The notes beneath the pieces are model-generated. The model was not told where the DNA came from, searched no databases, and saw only the letters and a list, made by a program, of their open reading frames with translations. Positions 24,007 to 33,314 of a DNA stretch of 64,000 nucleotides are shown in pieces. Position 1 is the first letter of the stretch. Each line of letters begins with the position of its first letter. Source of the stretch: Pseudonocardia asaccharolytica DSM 44247 = NBRC 16224 (GTDB lineage: Bacteria; Actinomycetota; Actinomycetes; Mycobacteriales; Pseudonocardiaceae); contig NZ_AUII01000004.1 in the NCBI RefSeq assembly GCF_000423625.1, positions 238,509 through 302,508 of the forward strand, given 5' to 3'. The translations under genes were made by a program, and so were the position numbers.

Positions 24007-26285
24007 ATGCCCGGCCGATTGTTCGCACTGCTCGTTGGAATCGACGACTCCCGCCCTCCGGTTCCCCGGCTCAGCGGGGGATGCCGCAACGACGTCGAGG
24101 CGGTCGCGCGGCTGCTGGCCGACCGCGTCCCGGCGGCCGACCTGGACGTCGCAGTCCTGCTCGACGCGGACGCGACCCGGGACCGGATGATCGACGCGTT
24201 CCGCGCGCACCTCGGTCGGGCGGGCGCGGATGATGTGGCCCTGTTCTGGTTCAGCGGGCACGGCAGCCAGGAACTCGCGCCGCAGGAGTTCTGGCCCGTC
24301 GAGCCGGACCACCTGGATGAAACGCTGGTCTGCCACGACAGCCGCGACGAGGGGGTGCTCGACTGCTGCCATTCCGGCAGCGGCACCCGGGCGCCTGACG
24401 ATGGTGGCGTCACGGTGCGGCGGGCGCCCACCGATCGGCGGGTCCGCCCGCTGTCCACGCTGCTCGGCGCGCCGGCCGTCGGCGCGGCAGGAGCGGATGC
24501 CTCGGGTAGCGGCTGGCTGGCGGTCGCGCAGGGGCGGCACGTGTTGCTCGCCGCCTGCCGCTCGGACGAGACCGCCAAGGAGGTTCTCGCCGGCGGCCAC
24601 CGTCGGGGTGCGATGCCGGTCGCCCTGGAGCGGGCGGTGCGGGAGTCCGCCCAGCTCGCGTCGTACCGCGCCGTCATGGCTTCGGCGAGCAGCGCGGTCC
24701 GCGCCGCCGTCTCCCACCAGAACCCGCAGCTGGAGTACACCCGTGCCGAGGATGTGGACCGGCGTCGCGATCGGTGGCGCGCGCACGCGTCTGCCATCGT
24801 CGCAGGTCGTCGTCGCCGAGCACCCGGCTTTGCGCGCGACGGCCCTGCTGACGACCGAGTCGGTCACGCGGGCCGCGGCCGCCGCGCTGCTCCCGCCGCC
24901 GCTGCGCGACGACCCCGTGGTGTCCGAGCCGTTCGTGCTGGCCGCCGGCCGAGGCGGGATGGCCGAGCTGACCGTGCTGGAGCTGCGCGACGTCGAGCAC
25001 TGGGAGGCGGTCACGCCGGTCGACCCGCTGCGGTTGCGCGTGCCCGTGCCGCTCGGCCGGACGAGCTCGTGCTGCCGGTCGCGGCGGGCGCGGTCGCCGG
25101 GACCGATCGAGTGCTGCTGCACCTGCACGGCATCGTCGGCGACACGCGCGGGATGGTGGCGAACAGCTTCGCCGACGGCGTGGCGGGCGCCTACGGCGCG
25201 GTGCTCGCGTTCGACTACGAGAACCTCCACACCCGGATCGACGAGACGGCGCTGATGCTGCAGGAGCGGCTCACCGCCGTCGGGCTCGGCCCCGGGCACG
25301 GCAAGACGCTGGACGTCGTCGCCCACTCGATGGGCGGGCTGGTCGCCCGCTGGATGATCGAGCATCTGGACGGCGCCCGCATCGTCAGCCACCTGGTCAC
25401 CCTCGGCGCCCCGAACGACGGTTCGCCGTGGCCGCGGGTGCAGGACTGGGCGTTCACCGCGCTCACGTTTCGGCCTGAAGCCCTGGCGTCGGCGTTCTGG
25501 CCGGCGGGGACGCCGCCGGCCTGGCGAAGCTCACGGAGAGCAAGGATCACGCCCTCGACGATCTGGCGCCGGGGTCCGACCGGCTGCGGAAGCTGTTCGA
25601 CGCCGCGGATCCGCACGTGCCGTACTCGGTGGTGGTGGGCGATCGCTCGCTGATCGTCCGCCAGACCCCGACGGGGCCGTCGCCCCCGCGACCTCGCCCG
25701 CTGAGCCCGGTCCCCCGCCGCTCCGCGTGCTGCTCGTGTCCGGCGGCTCCCAGGAGCCCGGGGAGGAGGCCGGGCGGCTGGCGGAGATCGCGGCGGCCGC
25801 GGGCTTCGAGCGGTCTCTCGCGATCTGCGTCCTCAACCAGCCCGGGACCGCCGACACGACCGCGCAGCTGGCGCACTACGTCCCGCTCGTGGTCGGCTGG
25901 GCCGGGCACGGCCCCGGACCGGTCGGCCTCGCCTTCGCCGAGGGGCCTCTTCCGGTCCGTGCTCGCCGGCCGCTCGGTGCAGTCGTCGATCTCGGCCGCG
26001 CGCCGGGAGGCCGACTACGCCCACCCGGGTGGCCGGCAGTGGGCGTCCGCGGTCTGCTACCTGAACGGCGGCGGCCCGCTGCTCGTCCCGGACCAGGCCC
26101 CGGCGGTGAGCGACGCCGCGGCCGCCGGCGAGGGCGACGATTACGCCGCGCTCCGCACGATGATCGCGCAGCGCAACCTCGAGGCGCTGCGGATGCAGTC
26201 CGAACGGCTCGGTGCCGCCGCACCCGACACGCTCGCCCGGCAGATCGCCGAGTGGGAGCAGGCAGATCCGGGGGCGCCGGCGTGA
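24007..26285 (+). pseudogene. Frameshifted caspase - alpha/beta hydrolase - CHAT-like protein
   Basis: Three domains can be followed only by changing frame about five times. Caspase (C14/metacaspase-like): LLVGIDD, His85 in FWFSGHGSQ and Cys121 in LDCCHSG; only 36 residues separate them and the intervening segment looks about 25 residues short, suggesting an in-frame deletion. Then VVVAEHPALRATALLTTE, an alpha/beta hydrolase with LLHLHGIVGD and VVAHSMGGLVARWM, and a CHAT-like C-terminus (RVLLVSGGSQEPGEEAGRL, FRSVLAGRSVQSSISAARRE). Approximate shifts: 24765, 25055, 25508, 25650-25700, 25945. ATG 24007 follows a G-rich site. Its last frame ends in a GTGA overlap with the next gene, so it was once an operon member. 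Confidence 0.75.
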
Positions 26286-26938
26286 CCGGCACGGTCGCCG
26301 ACCCGCAGCGGACCGAGCCGCGGCCGCGGCGCGAGCCTGCGGAGCCGCTGCGCCGGCTCGCCCAGCGCGTGGCCCTGCCGCACCGGCGCCGTCAGCTGTG
26401 CACCCGGCTGGCACAGAAGCTCGAGCCGTTGCGGACGGGCGGGCTGATCGCCGTCGCCGGCGAGACCGAGGTGCTCGCCCAGCTCGAGCAGCGGTTGCTC
26501 CGGGCCGAGAACCTCGTGGCGCAGATCGGCGGCGCGGTGGGCGCCGCCGAGCTGGACACCGAGCTCGCCCGCAAGTTCACCGAGCAGGACCAGCTCGTCG
26601 AGCAGCTGAGGGGAGGGCTGCTGACCTGGCAGAATCGCATGTCTCCGGTCCAGAGGGCACTCGACGAGGCCACCCTCGCCCGGTTCCGGCTCGACAACCC
26701 CGACCAGGCCCTCGCACCGGCAAGCGCGGTCAGCACCGTCCAGGAGGAACCCGACCGGCGGTCCCCGGAGCAGCTGGTCGCCGACATCGAACGCCACACC
26801 GCCGGGCTGCGCGAACTCAGCCGCCGCGCCGAGCTGATGTTGATGCGCGGCCCGATCGGTGCGCGCGTCGGCACCGGCGGCGGTCTCGGCGGCCACGTGC
26901 TGGTCGGCGTTGCGGGGTCGTCGTCCGCGACCGGGTAG
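26282..26938 (+). CDS. Hypothetical helical protein
   Basis: 218 residues, no recognised family. The middle (about residues 35-175) is strongly helical with coiled-coil character: LCTRLAQKLEPL, VLAQLEQRLLRAENLVAQIG, ARKFTEQDQLVEQLRGGLLTWQ, ELSRRAELMLMR. It ends in a Gly-rich tail. The GTG start overlaps the stop of the frameshifted caspase-like gene by 4 bases, which suggests the two proteins worked together. Cytoplasmic, no signal peptide. Confidence 0.55.
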   Translation: MTGTVADPQRTEPRPRREPAEPLRRLAQRVALPHRRRQLCTRLAQKLEPLRTGGLIAVAGETEVLAQLEQRLLRAENLVAQIGGAVGAAELDTELARKFTEQDQLVEQLRGGLLTWQNRMSPVQRALDEATLARFRLDNPDQALAPASAVSTVQEEPDRRSPEQLVADIERHTAGLRELSRRAELMLMRGPIGARVGTGGGLGGHVLVGVAGSSSATG

Positions 26939-27150
26939 GCGAGCAGGTGGGCGATGATCTGGCCGCGGGTGAGGTGGCGCAGGGTGTCGTCGAGCAGCCC
27001 GGCGACGATGTCGACACGGATCTGGTCCAGGCTCGACGCGTGCCCGGCGCGGCGGGCGGCGTGCGCGAGGGTGTCGATGCGCTCCAGCGTGGCCGTGGCC
27101 TGGCCGTTGACACCCCGGCGCTCGTCACGCCGCCGGGCACGGCACCCGAG
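26890..27150 (-). pseudogene. Relic of a DUF222/13E12-repeat HNH protein
   Basis: On the minus strand a short stretch reads GQATATLERIDTLAHAARRAG, then SSLDQIRVDIVAGLLDDTL and HLTRGQIIAHLL, matching the central part of DUF222 (13E12 repeat) proteins. No start, no HNH motif and no homologous flanks are present, so it is a fragment of a mobile or multicopy family. It occupies most of the 465-base gap 26939-27403; the remainder shows nothing clear. Confidence 0.5.
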
Positions 27151-27403
27151 AGATCCCGTCACGGCGCTCACTCCGCCGCCGACGCCGACCGCAACTCGCG
27201 CGCCCGCAGGCCCCGCCACCCAGCTCAGGCTGAGCTGAGACGGCGTCGCAACGGCCCACGAGCAGCCACGGGCCGGATGCGGCCGTCGACGGCGGCGTCG
27301 GTACGGACACGAGGGTCTTGCGAACCATTCGTGAGCGGAGGATTCTCGTCCATCGCGAGCGTCGGGGGTGCCGCTCGCGAGGCGAGGTCCAGAGGGGGTC
27401 AGG

Positions 27404-27739
27404 GTGGACCGCCAGCTGCTGTCGATCGAGTCGTCCGACCGCGGGCTGCTGCAGACGGTCTCGGGTCTCGCGGCCGCCCTCGACGGCAGGGGAACCGTCT
27501 TCACCCCGCTCCCGGTGGTTCGCCCGGAGGCCCGGATGGCGCCGGTGGCGCCGCCGGTCGTGGTCGTCGCGTTCGACGACTCGTCGGCCGCTCCCGTCGT
27601 CGCCGACTGGGCCTCGCAGTATCTAGGCCGGTACCCGGACGCGGTGCTCACCTGCGCGTGCGAGGGTCGGTCCGTGCGGCTGGACGCCGCGAACCGGGAC
27701 ACCGCGCGGGAGGAGCTCGCGCGGCTGATCCCCGAATAA
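27404..27739 (+). CDS. Small conserved-looking protein, possibly EACC1-like
   Basis: 111 residues. GTG 27404 follows AGAGGGGG. The sequence has an N-terminal LLQTVSGLAAAL helix, a hydrophobic strand PPVVVVAFDD, a helix VVADWASQYL and a last strand-helix VRLDAANRDTAREELARLI. This resembles the small effector-associated constant component (EACC1) proteins encoded beside caspase or trypsin effectors in actinobacterial conflict systems; the match is by layout only and tentative. It lies 24 bases before the metallopeptidase gene. Confidence 0.45.
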   Translation: MDRQLLSIESSDRGLLQTVSGLAAALDGRGTVFTPLPVVRPEARMAPVAPPVVVVAFDDSSAAPVVADWASQYLGRYPDAVLTCACEGRSVRLDAANRDTAREELARLIPE

Positions 27740-27762
27740 CCGAAGAGAAGGGGAGCGCCGCG

Positions 27763-30700
27763 ATGGAGCTCCTGACGACCACGCTCGCATCGCTGGAGTC
27801 CCACCGCGCAGCGGGGGTGCACTGGACGGCGCTGGGGAACCAGGTGGTGCTGTGGGGCCCGGACGGGTCGCTGTCCGCCCACCCCGGGGTGCGGCGGAGC
27901 CCCGGCGAGCTGCGGCTGGTCACCCAGCTCGGGCGGCTGTTCCGGGACGAGCACCCGGACGTGCCGGTGCTGGTCGACGCGGGGCGCTACCTGGTCGTGT
28001 CCGGGCCGACCGAACCGCCGCCCGGTCGGGACTGCTGCTACCGGGTGCAGCCGCTGCCGGTCGACGGCGTCGTCTACGCGACCCTGATCCGGGACGTCGC
28101 AGCCCGACGTGCCCCGCTGGCCTGGGTGCGGGACCTCGTCGGCCGAACCGACCCGGCCGGCTTCGCGGCGGACCTCACCACGCTCGCCGTGCACCCGACG
28201 CGGCATTCGACGAGCGCGGGCTTCGCGGCCGCCGCGGCCTGGGCCCGCGATCGCCTCGCCGCGCTCGGCTACCGCACGTCCGAGATGGCGGTCCGGCTCC
28301 CGGACGGCGGGTCCACGTCGAACGTCATCGGCGAGCGCGACGGGGCCGGTCCCGGGCCGCGCCAGGTCGTGCTCGTCACCGCGCACCTCGACTCGGTGAA
28401 CACCGCGGGCGGCCCGTCCGCCCCGGCCCCCGGCGCGGACGACAACGCCTCCGGAGGTGCCGCCCTGCTGCAGGTCGCGGTGGCGCTTCGCGGCCATCGC
28501 GGTAGCCACGACCTGCGGCTGATCCTGTTCGGCGGGGAGGAGCAGGGCCTGCACGGCAGCCGGGCCTACGTCGCCGGCCTGCCCGCGGCGGAGCGGGCGC
28601 GCATCGCCGCCGTGGTCAACATGGACATGGTCGGCTGCCGGAACACGCCGGCCCCGACCGTGCTGCTCGAGGGCGCCCCGCTGTCCCAACCGGTGATCGA
28701 CCGGCTGGCCGGCGCGGCCGCCACCTACACCGGCCTGACCGTGCAGACGTCGCTGAGCCCGTTCGCCAGCGACCACGTCCCGTTCCTCGACGCCGGGATC
28801 CCCGCGGTCCTCACGATCGAGGGTGCGGACGGCACGAACAGCGCGATCCACACCGCGGGCGACACGCTCGACCGCATCGACCACCAGCTCGCCCTGGAGA
28901 TCATCCGGATGAACGCCGCCGCCGTGGCGACGGCGATCGGACGCGAGGAGGGAACCGTCGTGAGTGGCCCCATCGAACTCGACCTGCCCGAACTCGAGCC
29001 GATCCTCCCGCACCTGCGGCGGCGGCTGTCGGGCCGCTACGTGTTCAACGGCGGCGCCGGCGGCCGCGGCGACGATCTCGAGGCCGCCGCCGACCCCACG
29101 GACCCGGTCCTCACCCCGCTGCCCCCGGTCACCACCCTCACACCGGAGATCCTCGAGGCGCTGCGGCGCCCGCGCTTCACCCTGCACGTCGACATCGACG
29201 GCACCGACCCGCTCGGGGTGGTCAGCGCGACCGTCCGGCCCAGCCCGCTGATCGTCGGCACCGCCGCGCACGTCATCGGCCGCGTCACGGCGAACACCGG
29301 AACGCTGCTGCGCCGCGACCTCGTCGCCGACGACATCGTGCTGCCCTGGGGGACGGTGACCGTCGACCGGCTGGAGATCACGATCGAGCGCCCGGGCCTG
29401 CTCGGCACCCCGCAGGCCGACGTCACGTTCGTCGCCACCGCGGCGAACCGGCGGTTCGGCCCGTACCGGGCGGCGCAGGAGTCGATCTGGTTCCGGGAGG
29501 TCGAGGTCGAGGTCGACGTCGAGGACGGCGCGGTGAGCCCCGAGCCCTACGACACCCAGCTGCACCCCGACCGGCCCGGCGACCTGCCACGGGAGACCCT
29601 CACGCTCGAGTCGGCCTTCGCGAAGGCGGGGATCCGCATCACGCGCTCGAACAGCTCGAACACGATCGACACCTCGGCGGCCGGGGCGAACCGGCGCTGG
29701 AACTTCCAGGAGCTGCACGACGCGATGGCCGACCACTGGAACGCGTTCGCGAACGTGCCGCAGTGGAAGATGTGGCTGTTCAACGCCGAGCTGGCCGACA
29801 GCGACACCCTCGGCGGCGTGATGTTCGACGGGGACATCGACGAGCCCGGCGGCGTCGACCGCCAGGGCACGGCGCTGTTCACGCTGTCCCCGCACTTCCA
29901 CACCGCGGGCGGCGCCTACCCGCAGGCCAACCCGCCCGCCGCCGAGGCCGCCCGGCGGGAGCTGTTCTTCGATCTCGTCCACGAGACCGGGCACGCGTTC
30001 AACCTCGCGCACTCGTTCCAGAAGCAGGCGGTGCTCGCCGATCCGGGGTCCGGCGCGTGGCCGGCGCCGGCCTGGATGCCGCTGCGGAACAACGCCCAGG
30101 CGCTGTCCTGGATGAACTACCCGGACGAGGCGAGCCCGGGATCGGGACTGTCCGCGGAGTGGTTCTACGACCGGTTCCGGTTCCGGTTCGACGACGGCGA
30201 GAACCTGTTCCTGCGCCACGCCCCGGCCCGGTTCGTCCAGATGGGCAACGAGGCGTGGTTCCACAACCACGGCCGCGCCGGCCGGGGCACCCTCGACCGG
30301 CGGCTCGAACTGGTGGTCCGCACCCGCAGCCAGGCGGTCGAGTTCGGCGAGCCGGTGTTCTGCGAGCTGCGGCTGCGCAACGTCAGCGACCAGCCCGTCC
30401 TGGCCGTGACCAACCTCGACCCCGCCGAGGGCGTGGTCGAGCTGACCGTCACCACCCCGAGCGGGCGGCGGCGCCCGTTCCTGTCGTTCTACCGCACGTG
30501 CGCCCGCCCCCAGCTCGAGGTGCTCGCGCCGGGGGAGTCCCGGTACCAGGAGGTGAACCTGACCATGGGCATGTTCGGGTTCCCGTTCACGGAGCCGGGC
30601 GGGTACCGGATCGAGGCCTGCTGGACCAACGCCGACGGCTCCACCGCGCCCGCAGCCATGATCCAGCACGTCCGGCCGGCGGCCTCCGACCACGACCGCA

Positions 30701-31164
30701 GCACGGCGAGGGAGCTGTTCGCCGCCCCGGTCGGTCGGGTGCTGGCGGTGGGCGGCACGCGCACGCTGGGCGAGGTCAACGAACGCATCGCGTTCGTCAC
30801 CCGCGAGCTCGGCGCGCGGCACCCGGCGGCGGTGTACCTGACCGCGGCGCGCGCCCTGCCGCTGGCCGGCCCGCACAAGGTGCTCGCCGCCGACGCGACG
30901 GCGCTGCGGGTGCTCGACGCCGAGCCCGACGTCGTGGAGCGGGAGCTCGCGCCGATCGTGGAGCAGTCCAAGGTGGCGGCGGACGCCCTGGGGCACATCG
31001 GCTACGAGCGGGTGATGGACGCCTACACCGACTGCGCGCTGAAGGTGCGAAAGAAGGCCAAGGCGCGTGCGGCGCAGCGGGAGATGCTGAGCCTGTTCGA
31101 GGCCCGCAAGGTCATCGAGCCGGTGGTCGAGAAGGTCCGCGACCGGGTCCGGGAACTGGCGTAG
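27763..31164 (+). CDS. Fused M28 metallopeptidase and HExxH zincin
   Basis: 1133 residues, no signal peptide. Residues ~130-400 form an M28 aminopeptidase: zinc ligands and base His208 (TAHLDS), Asp226 (GADDNASG), Glu259/Glu260 (GGEEQG), Asp288 (NMDMVG) and His363 (AIHTAGD) are all present. Residues ~480-800 hold a second protease domain with HETGHAFNLAH: His740, Glu741, His744 and His750, a metzincin-like HExxHxxxxxH with Asn in place of the usual Gly. A beta-sandwich (~850-970) and a helical C-terminus follow. ATG 27763 is preceded by AAGGGGAG. It ends 2 bases before the hemocyanin-like gene, so the pair is one operon. Substrate unknown. Confidence 0.8.
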   Translation: MELLTTTLASLESHRAAGVHWTALGNQVVLWGPDGSLSAHPGVRRSPGELRLVTQLGRLFRDEHPDVPVLVDAGRYLVVSGPTEPPPGRDCCYRVQPLPVDGVVYATLIRDVAARRAPLAWVRDLVGRTDPAGFAADLTTLAVHPTRHSTSAGFAAAAAWARDRLAALGYRTSEMAVRLPDGGSTSNVIGERDGAGPGPRQVVLVTAHLDSVNTAGGPSAPAPGADDNASGGAALLQVAVALRGHRGSHDLRLILFGGEEQGLHGSRAYVAGLPAAERARIAAVVNMDMVGCRNTPAPTVLLEGAPLSQPVIDRLAGAAATYTGLTVQTSLSPFASDHVPFLDAGIPAVLTIEGADGTNSAIHTAGDTLDRIDHQLALEIIRMNAAAVATAIGREEGTVVSGPIELDLPELEPILPHLRRRLSGRYVFNGGAGGRGDDLEAAADPTDPVLTPLPPVTTLTPEILEALRRPRFTLHVDIDGTDPLGVVSATVRPSPLIVGTAAHVIGRVTANTGTLLRRDLVADDIVLPWGTVTVDRLEITIERPGLLGTPQADVTFVATAANRRFGPYRAAQESIWFREVEVEVDVEDGAVSPEPYDTQLHPDRPGDLPRETLTLESAFAKAGIRITRSNSSNTIDTSAAGANRRWNFQELHDAMADHWNAFANVPQWKMWLFNAELADSDTLGGVMFDGDIDEPGGVDRQGTALFTLSPHFHTAGGAYPQANPPAAEAARRELFFDLVHETGHAFNLAHSFQKQAVLADPGSGAWPAPAWMPLRNNAQALSWMNYPDEASPGSGLSAEWFYDRFRFRFDDGENLFLRHAPARFVQMGNEAWFHNHGRAGRGTLDRRLELVVRTRSQAVEFGEPVFCELRLRNVSDQPVLAVTNLDPAEGVVELTVTTPSGRRRPFLSFYRTCARPQLEVLAPGESRYQEVNLTMGMFGFPFTEPGGYRIEACWTNADGSTAPAAMIQHVRPAASDHDRSTARELFAAPVGRVLAVGGTRTLGEVNERIAFVTRELGARHPAAVYLTAARALPLAGPHKVLAADATALRVLDAEPDVVERELAPIVEQSKVAADALGHIGYERVMDAYTDCALKVRKKAKARAAQREMLSLFEARKVIEPVVEKVRDRVRELA

Positions 31165-31166
31165 CC

Positions 31167-33212
31167 ATGCCGACCATCGACGAGCTGCGCGCGCGCAGCA
31201 ACGGGCTGTTCACCGATCTGGGCGCGCGGGCTGCGGCCCGCGCGGCCCACGCCTTCTCCTGGTTCGACCCGGACGACGCGACCGCGGCCGTCGCGCTCGC
31301 GGCGCAGCTGGCGCTCACCACCGCGACGGCACCCACCGCGGACGAGGGCCTGGCGCGCGCCCTCGACCTCGCCGAGGCCCGCGCCGACGAGCTCGGCCCG
31401 GACCTCGTCGCGCAGGCCATGGCGATCTTCGTGACGCACCACACGCCGGCCCGGCGGCTCGGCAAGCCGCGCACGGTCCGGGTCCGGCCCGAGCTGTTCG
31501 CGCCGTCGCGCTCGCCGGGGGCGCGGGCGAGCACCCCGGGTCCGGAGCCGGCGCTGGACTACTGGCGCGAGGACCCGTTCGCCAACGAGCACCACGACCA
31601 CTGGCACCAGGTCTATCCGTGGCCCGGGCTGCCGCTGTTCGGCGACCTGCTCGTCTGGGCCGAGGCGTCCGACCGGGCCGGGCTCGCTGCCCTGTTCGCC
31701 GCGCTTGACCCGGCGCCGGACTGGCCCGCGTTCCTCGCCGCGGCGTCCCCGACCGAGATCCGCGACCGGTTCCTCGAGCTGGTGCAGCCGGTGATCCCCA
31801 CCTGGGCCGCCTTCACCGCCGGGCTGCCGGACGCGGCCTACCGGGTGCTGTTCCGGCTGAACGACCGGCAGGGCGAGCTGTTCTTCTACATGCACAGCCA
31901 GATGCTGGCCCGCTACGACGCCGAGCGGCTGTCCAACGGGCGCGCCCGGGTGGTGGCGTTCGGGCCCGATCAGTTCGCGACGCCCATCCCGGAGGGCTAC
32001 GTGCCCAACCTGGCGCCGTTCACCGACCGGCCGGCCAACGAGAAGCTGCCGCAGCGCGACGTCGACCGGCTCACCCGGTGGCAGGCGGCGCTGGACGCCG
32101 CGATCGCGACCCAGCAGCTGCTCCGCGAGGTGGGCTCGCCGCGCGCCGTCGACAGCGACACCCTCGGCGACGCCGTCGAGGCGTCGGGGCCCCAGCTGAC
32201 CGGCCTGTCCCGGCAGAGCTATCCCGGGATCCACAACCGCGGCCACGGGATGTTCGCGCGGCTTCCCGCCGACCAGGGCAACGGGGTGATGAACGCGCCC
32301 TCGGTGGCGATCCGCGACCCCGTCTTCTGGCGCTGGCACAAGCACATCGACGACGTCAACACCGCCTGGCAGGACACTCAGCCGCCGTACGACTTCTCCG
32401 ACGCCCCGCGGGTCGTGCTGCGCGACGCGCTGGCCGGCGCCGCCGTGCCGTGGGCCAGCCCGGACGTCCTGCTCGTGTCCACCGCGGGCCTGCCCGCGGA
32501 CGCCGACCCGGCCGCGCTCGCCGCCGCCGCCGCCGGCGGCGCGGTGTTCGACTCACCGATCGGCCCGGGCCCGCTGCCCGGCGGCCTCGTCGTCGTCGAC
32601 GAGCTGACGACCCGGATGGCACAGAGCACGCTGTCGAACGGCCAGGCGATCGCCCACCTCACGCACGACCCGTTCGCCCTGGTCGTGCGCGTGCGCAACC
32701 TGAACCCGCGGCCGACGCCGGTCACGCTGCGGGTCTACATGGCCCCGGCCGACCTGGCCGAGGACCGCACGGCGTGGATGGAGCTGGACAAGATGCTCGT
32801 CGAGCTGCCCGCCACCGGGCGCGCCGTCGTCTACCGCCCGGACACCGAGTTCGCCGTCGTGAAGAAGCCCGCCGAGACCGACCCGCAGACCGTCCTGGAT
32901 GGGGAGACCGACCCGAACGACCCGAACTACTGCGACTGCGGCTGGCCCTACACCCTGCTGCTGCCGCGCGGGACGGCGGACGGGATGGCCTTCCGGCTCG
33001 CCGTGTTCTGCACCGACGCCTCGCGCGACCTGGTCCGCCCCTCCGCCGAGTGCGGCTCACTGAGCTTCTGCGGCGCCGTCGAGCGCTACCCGGACATCCG
33101 CGACATGGGCTACCCCTTCTCCCGTCCGTTCGCGGCACCCGTCGCCGACACCGTCCTCGGGCTGCCGTCCGCGGCGGGGCGAACGGTGAACATCCGTCAC
33201 GAGGAGGCCTGA
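31167..33212 (+). CDS. Arthropod-type hemocyanin/prophenoloxidase homologue
   Basis: 681 residues, the size of an insect prophenoloxidase subunit, with all three domains. CuA: His143 and His147 in NEHHDHWHQVYPW plus His243 in ELFFYMHSQMLARYDAERL. CuB: His356 and His360 in IHNRGHGMFA plus His391 in RDPVFWRWHKHIDD. The C-terminal beta domain has MELDKMLVELP, YCDCGWPYTLLLPRGTADGM and MGYPFSRPF; Cys589, Cys591, Cys629 and Cys635 match the two cystines of insect enzymes. Expected chemistry is a type-3 dicopper centre binding O2, as phenoloxidase or O2 carrier. No signal peptide, as in insect proenzymes. It starts 2 bases after the double-metallopeptidase gene. Confidence 0.88.
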   Translation: MPTIDELRARSNGLFTDLGARAAARAAHAFSWFDPDDATAAVALAAQLALTTATAPTADEGLARALDLAEARADELGPDLVAQAMAIFVTHHTPARRLGKPRTVRVRPELFAPSRSPGARASTPGPEPALDYWREDPFANEHHDHWHQVYPWPGLPLFGDLLVWAEASDRAGLAALFAALDPAPDWPAFLAAASPTEIRDRFLELVQPVIPTWAAFTAGLPDAAYRVLFRLNDRQGELFFYMHSQMLARYDAERLSNGRARVVAFGPDQFATPIPEGYVPNLAPFTDRPANEKLPQRDVDRLTRWQAALDAAIATQQLLREVGSPRAVDSDTLGDAVEASGPQLTGLSRQSYPGIHNRGHGMFARLPADQGNGVMNAPSVAIRDPVFWRWHKHIDDVNTAWQDTQPPYDFSDAPRVVLRDALAGAAVPWASPDVLLVSTAGLPADADPAALAAAAAGGAVFDSPIGPGPLPGGLVVVDELTTRMAQSTLSNGQAIAHLTHDPFALVVRVRNLNPRPTPVTLRVYMAPADLAEDRTAWMELDKMLVELPATGRAVVYRPDTEFAVVKKPAETDPQTVLDGETDPNDPNYCDCGWPYTLLLPRGTADGMAFRLAVFCTDASRDLVRPSAECGSLSFCGAVERYPDIRDMGYPFSRPFAAPVADTVLGLPSAAGRTVNIRHEEA

Positions 33213-33247
33213 TTCGAACAGCCGCCCCACGATAGCTGACTCGGCCC

Positions 33248-33308
33248 GACCAGTTGTCACCCATCGATGCGACCAACTGTAAAGTAGAAGGCCGACCAGT
33301 TGTAATGT
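33248..33308 (+). promoter_or_regulatory. Three 23-bp iterons and -10 box before the AAA-DUF4143 gene
   Basis: GACCAGTTGT (33248), GACCAACTGT (33271) and GACCAGTTGT (33294) recur at exactly 23-base intervals. The last repeat runs into TAATGT (33303-33308), a -10-like box 6 bases before GTG 33315; the second is followed by a similar TAAAGT. This looks like an autoregulatory operator array on a leaderless promoter. Confidence 0.6.
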
Positions 33309-33314
33309 AAGGCC

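Noticed and set aside
26392..30996. 1534-codon open frame on the minus strand across the metallopeptidase gene
   Set aside because: Arg/Gly/Pro/Val-rich shadow of the plus-strand genes with no domain motifs; only its 3' end holds a real DUF222 relic.
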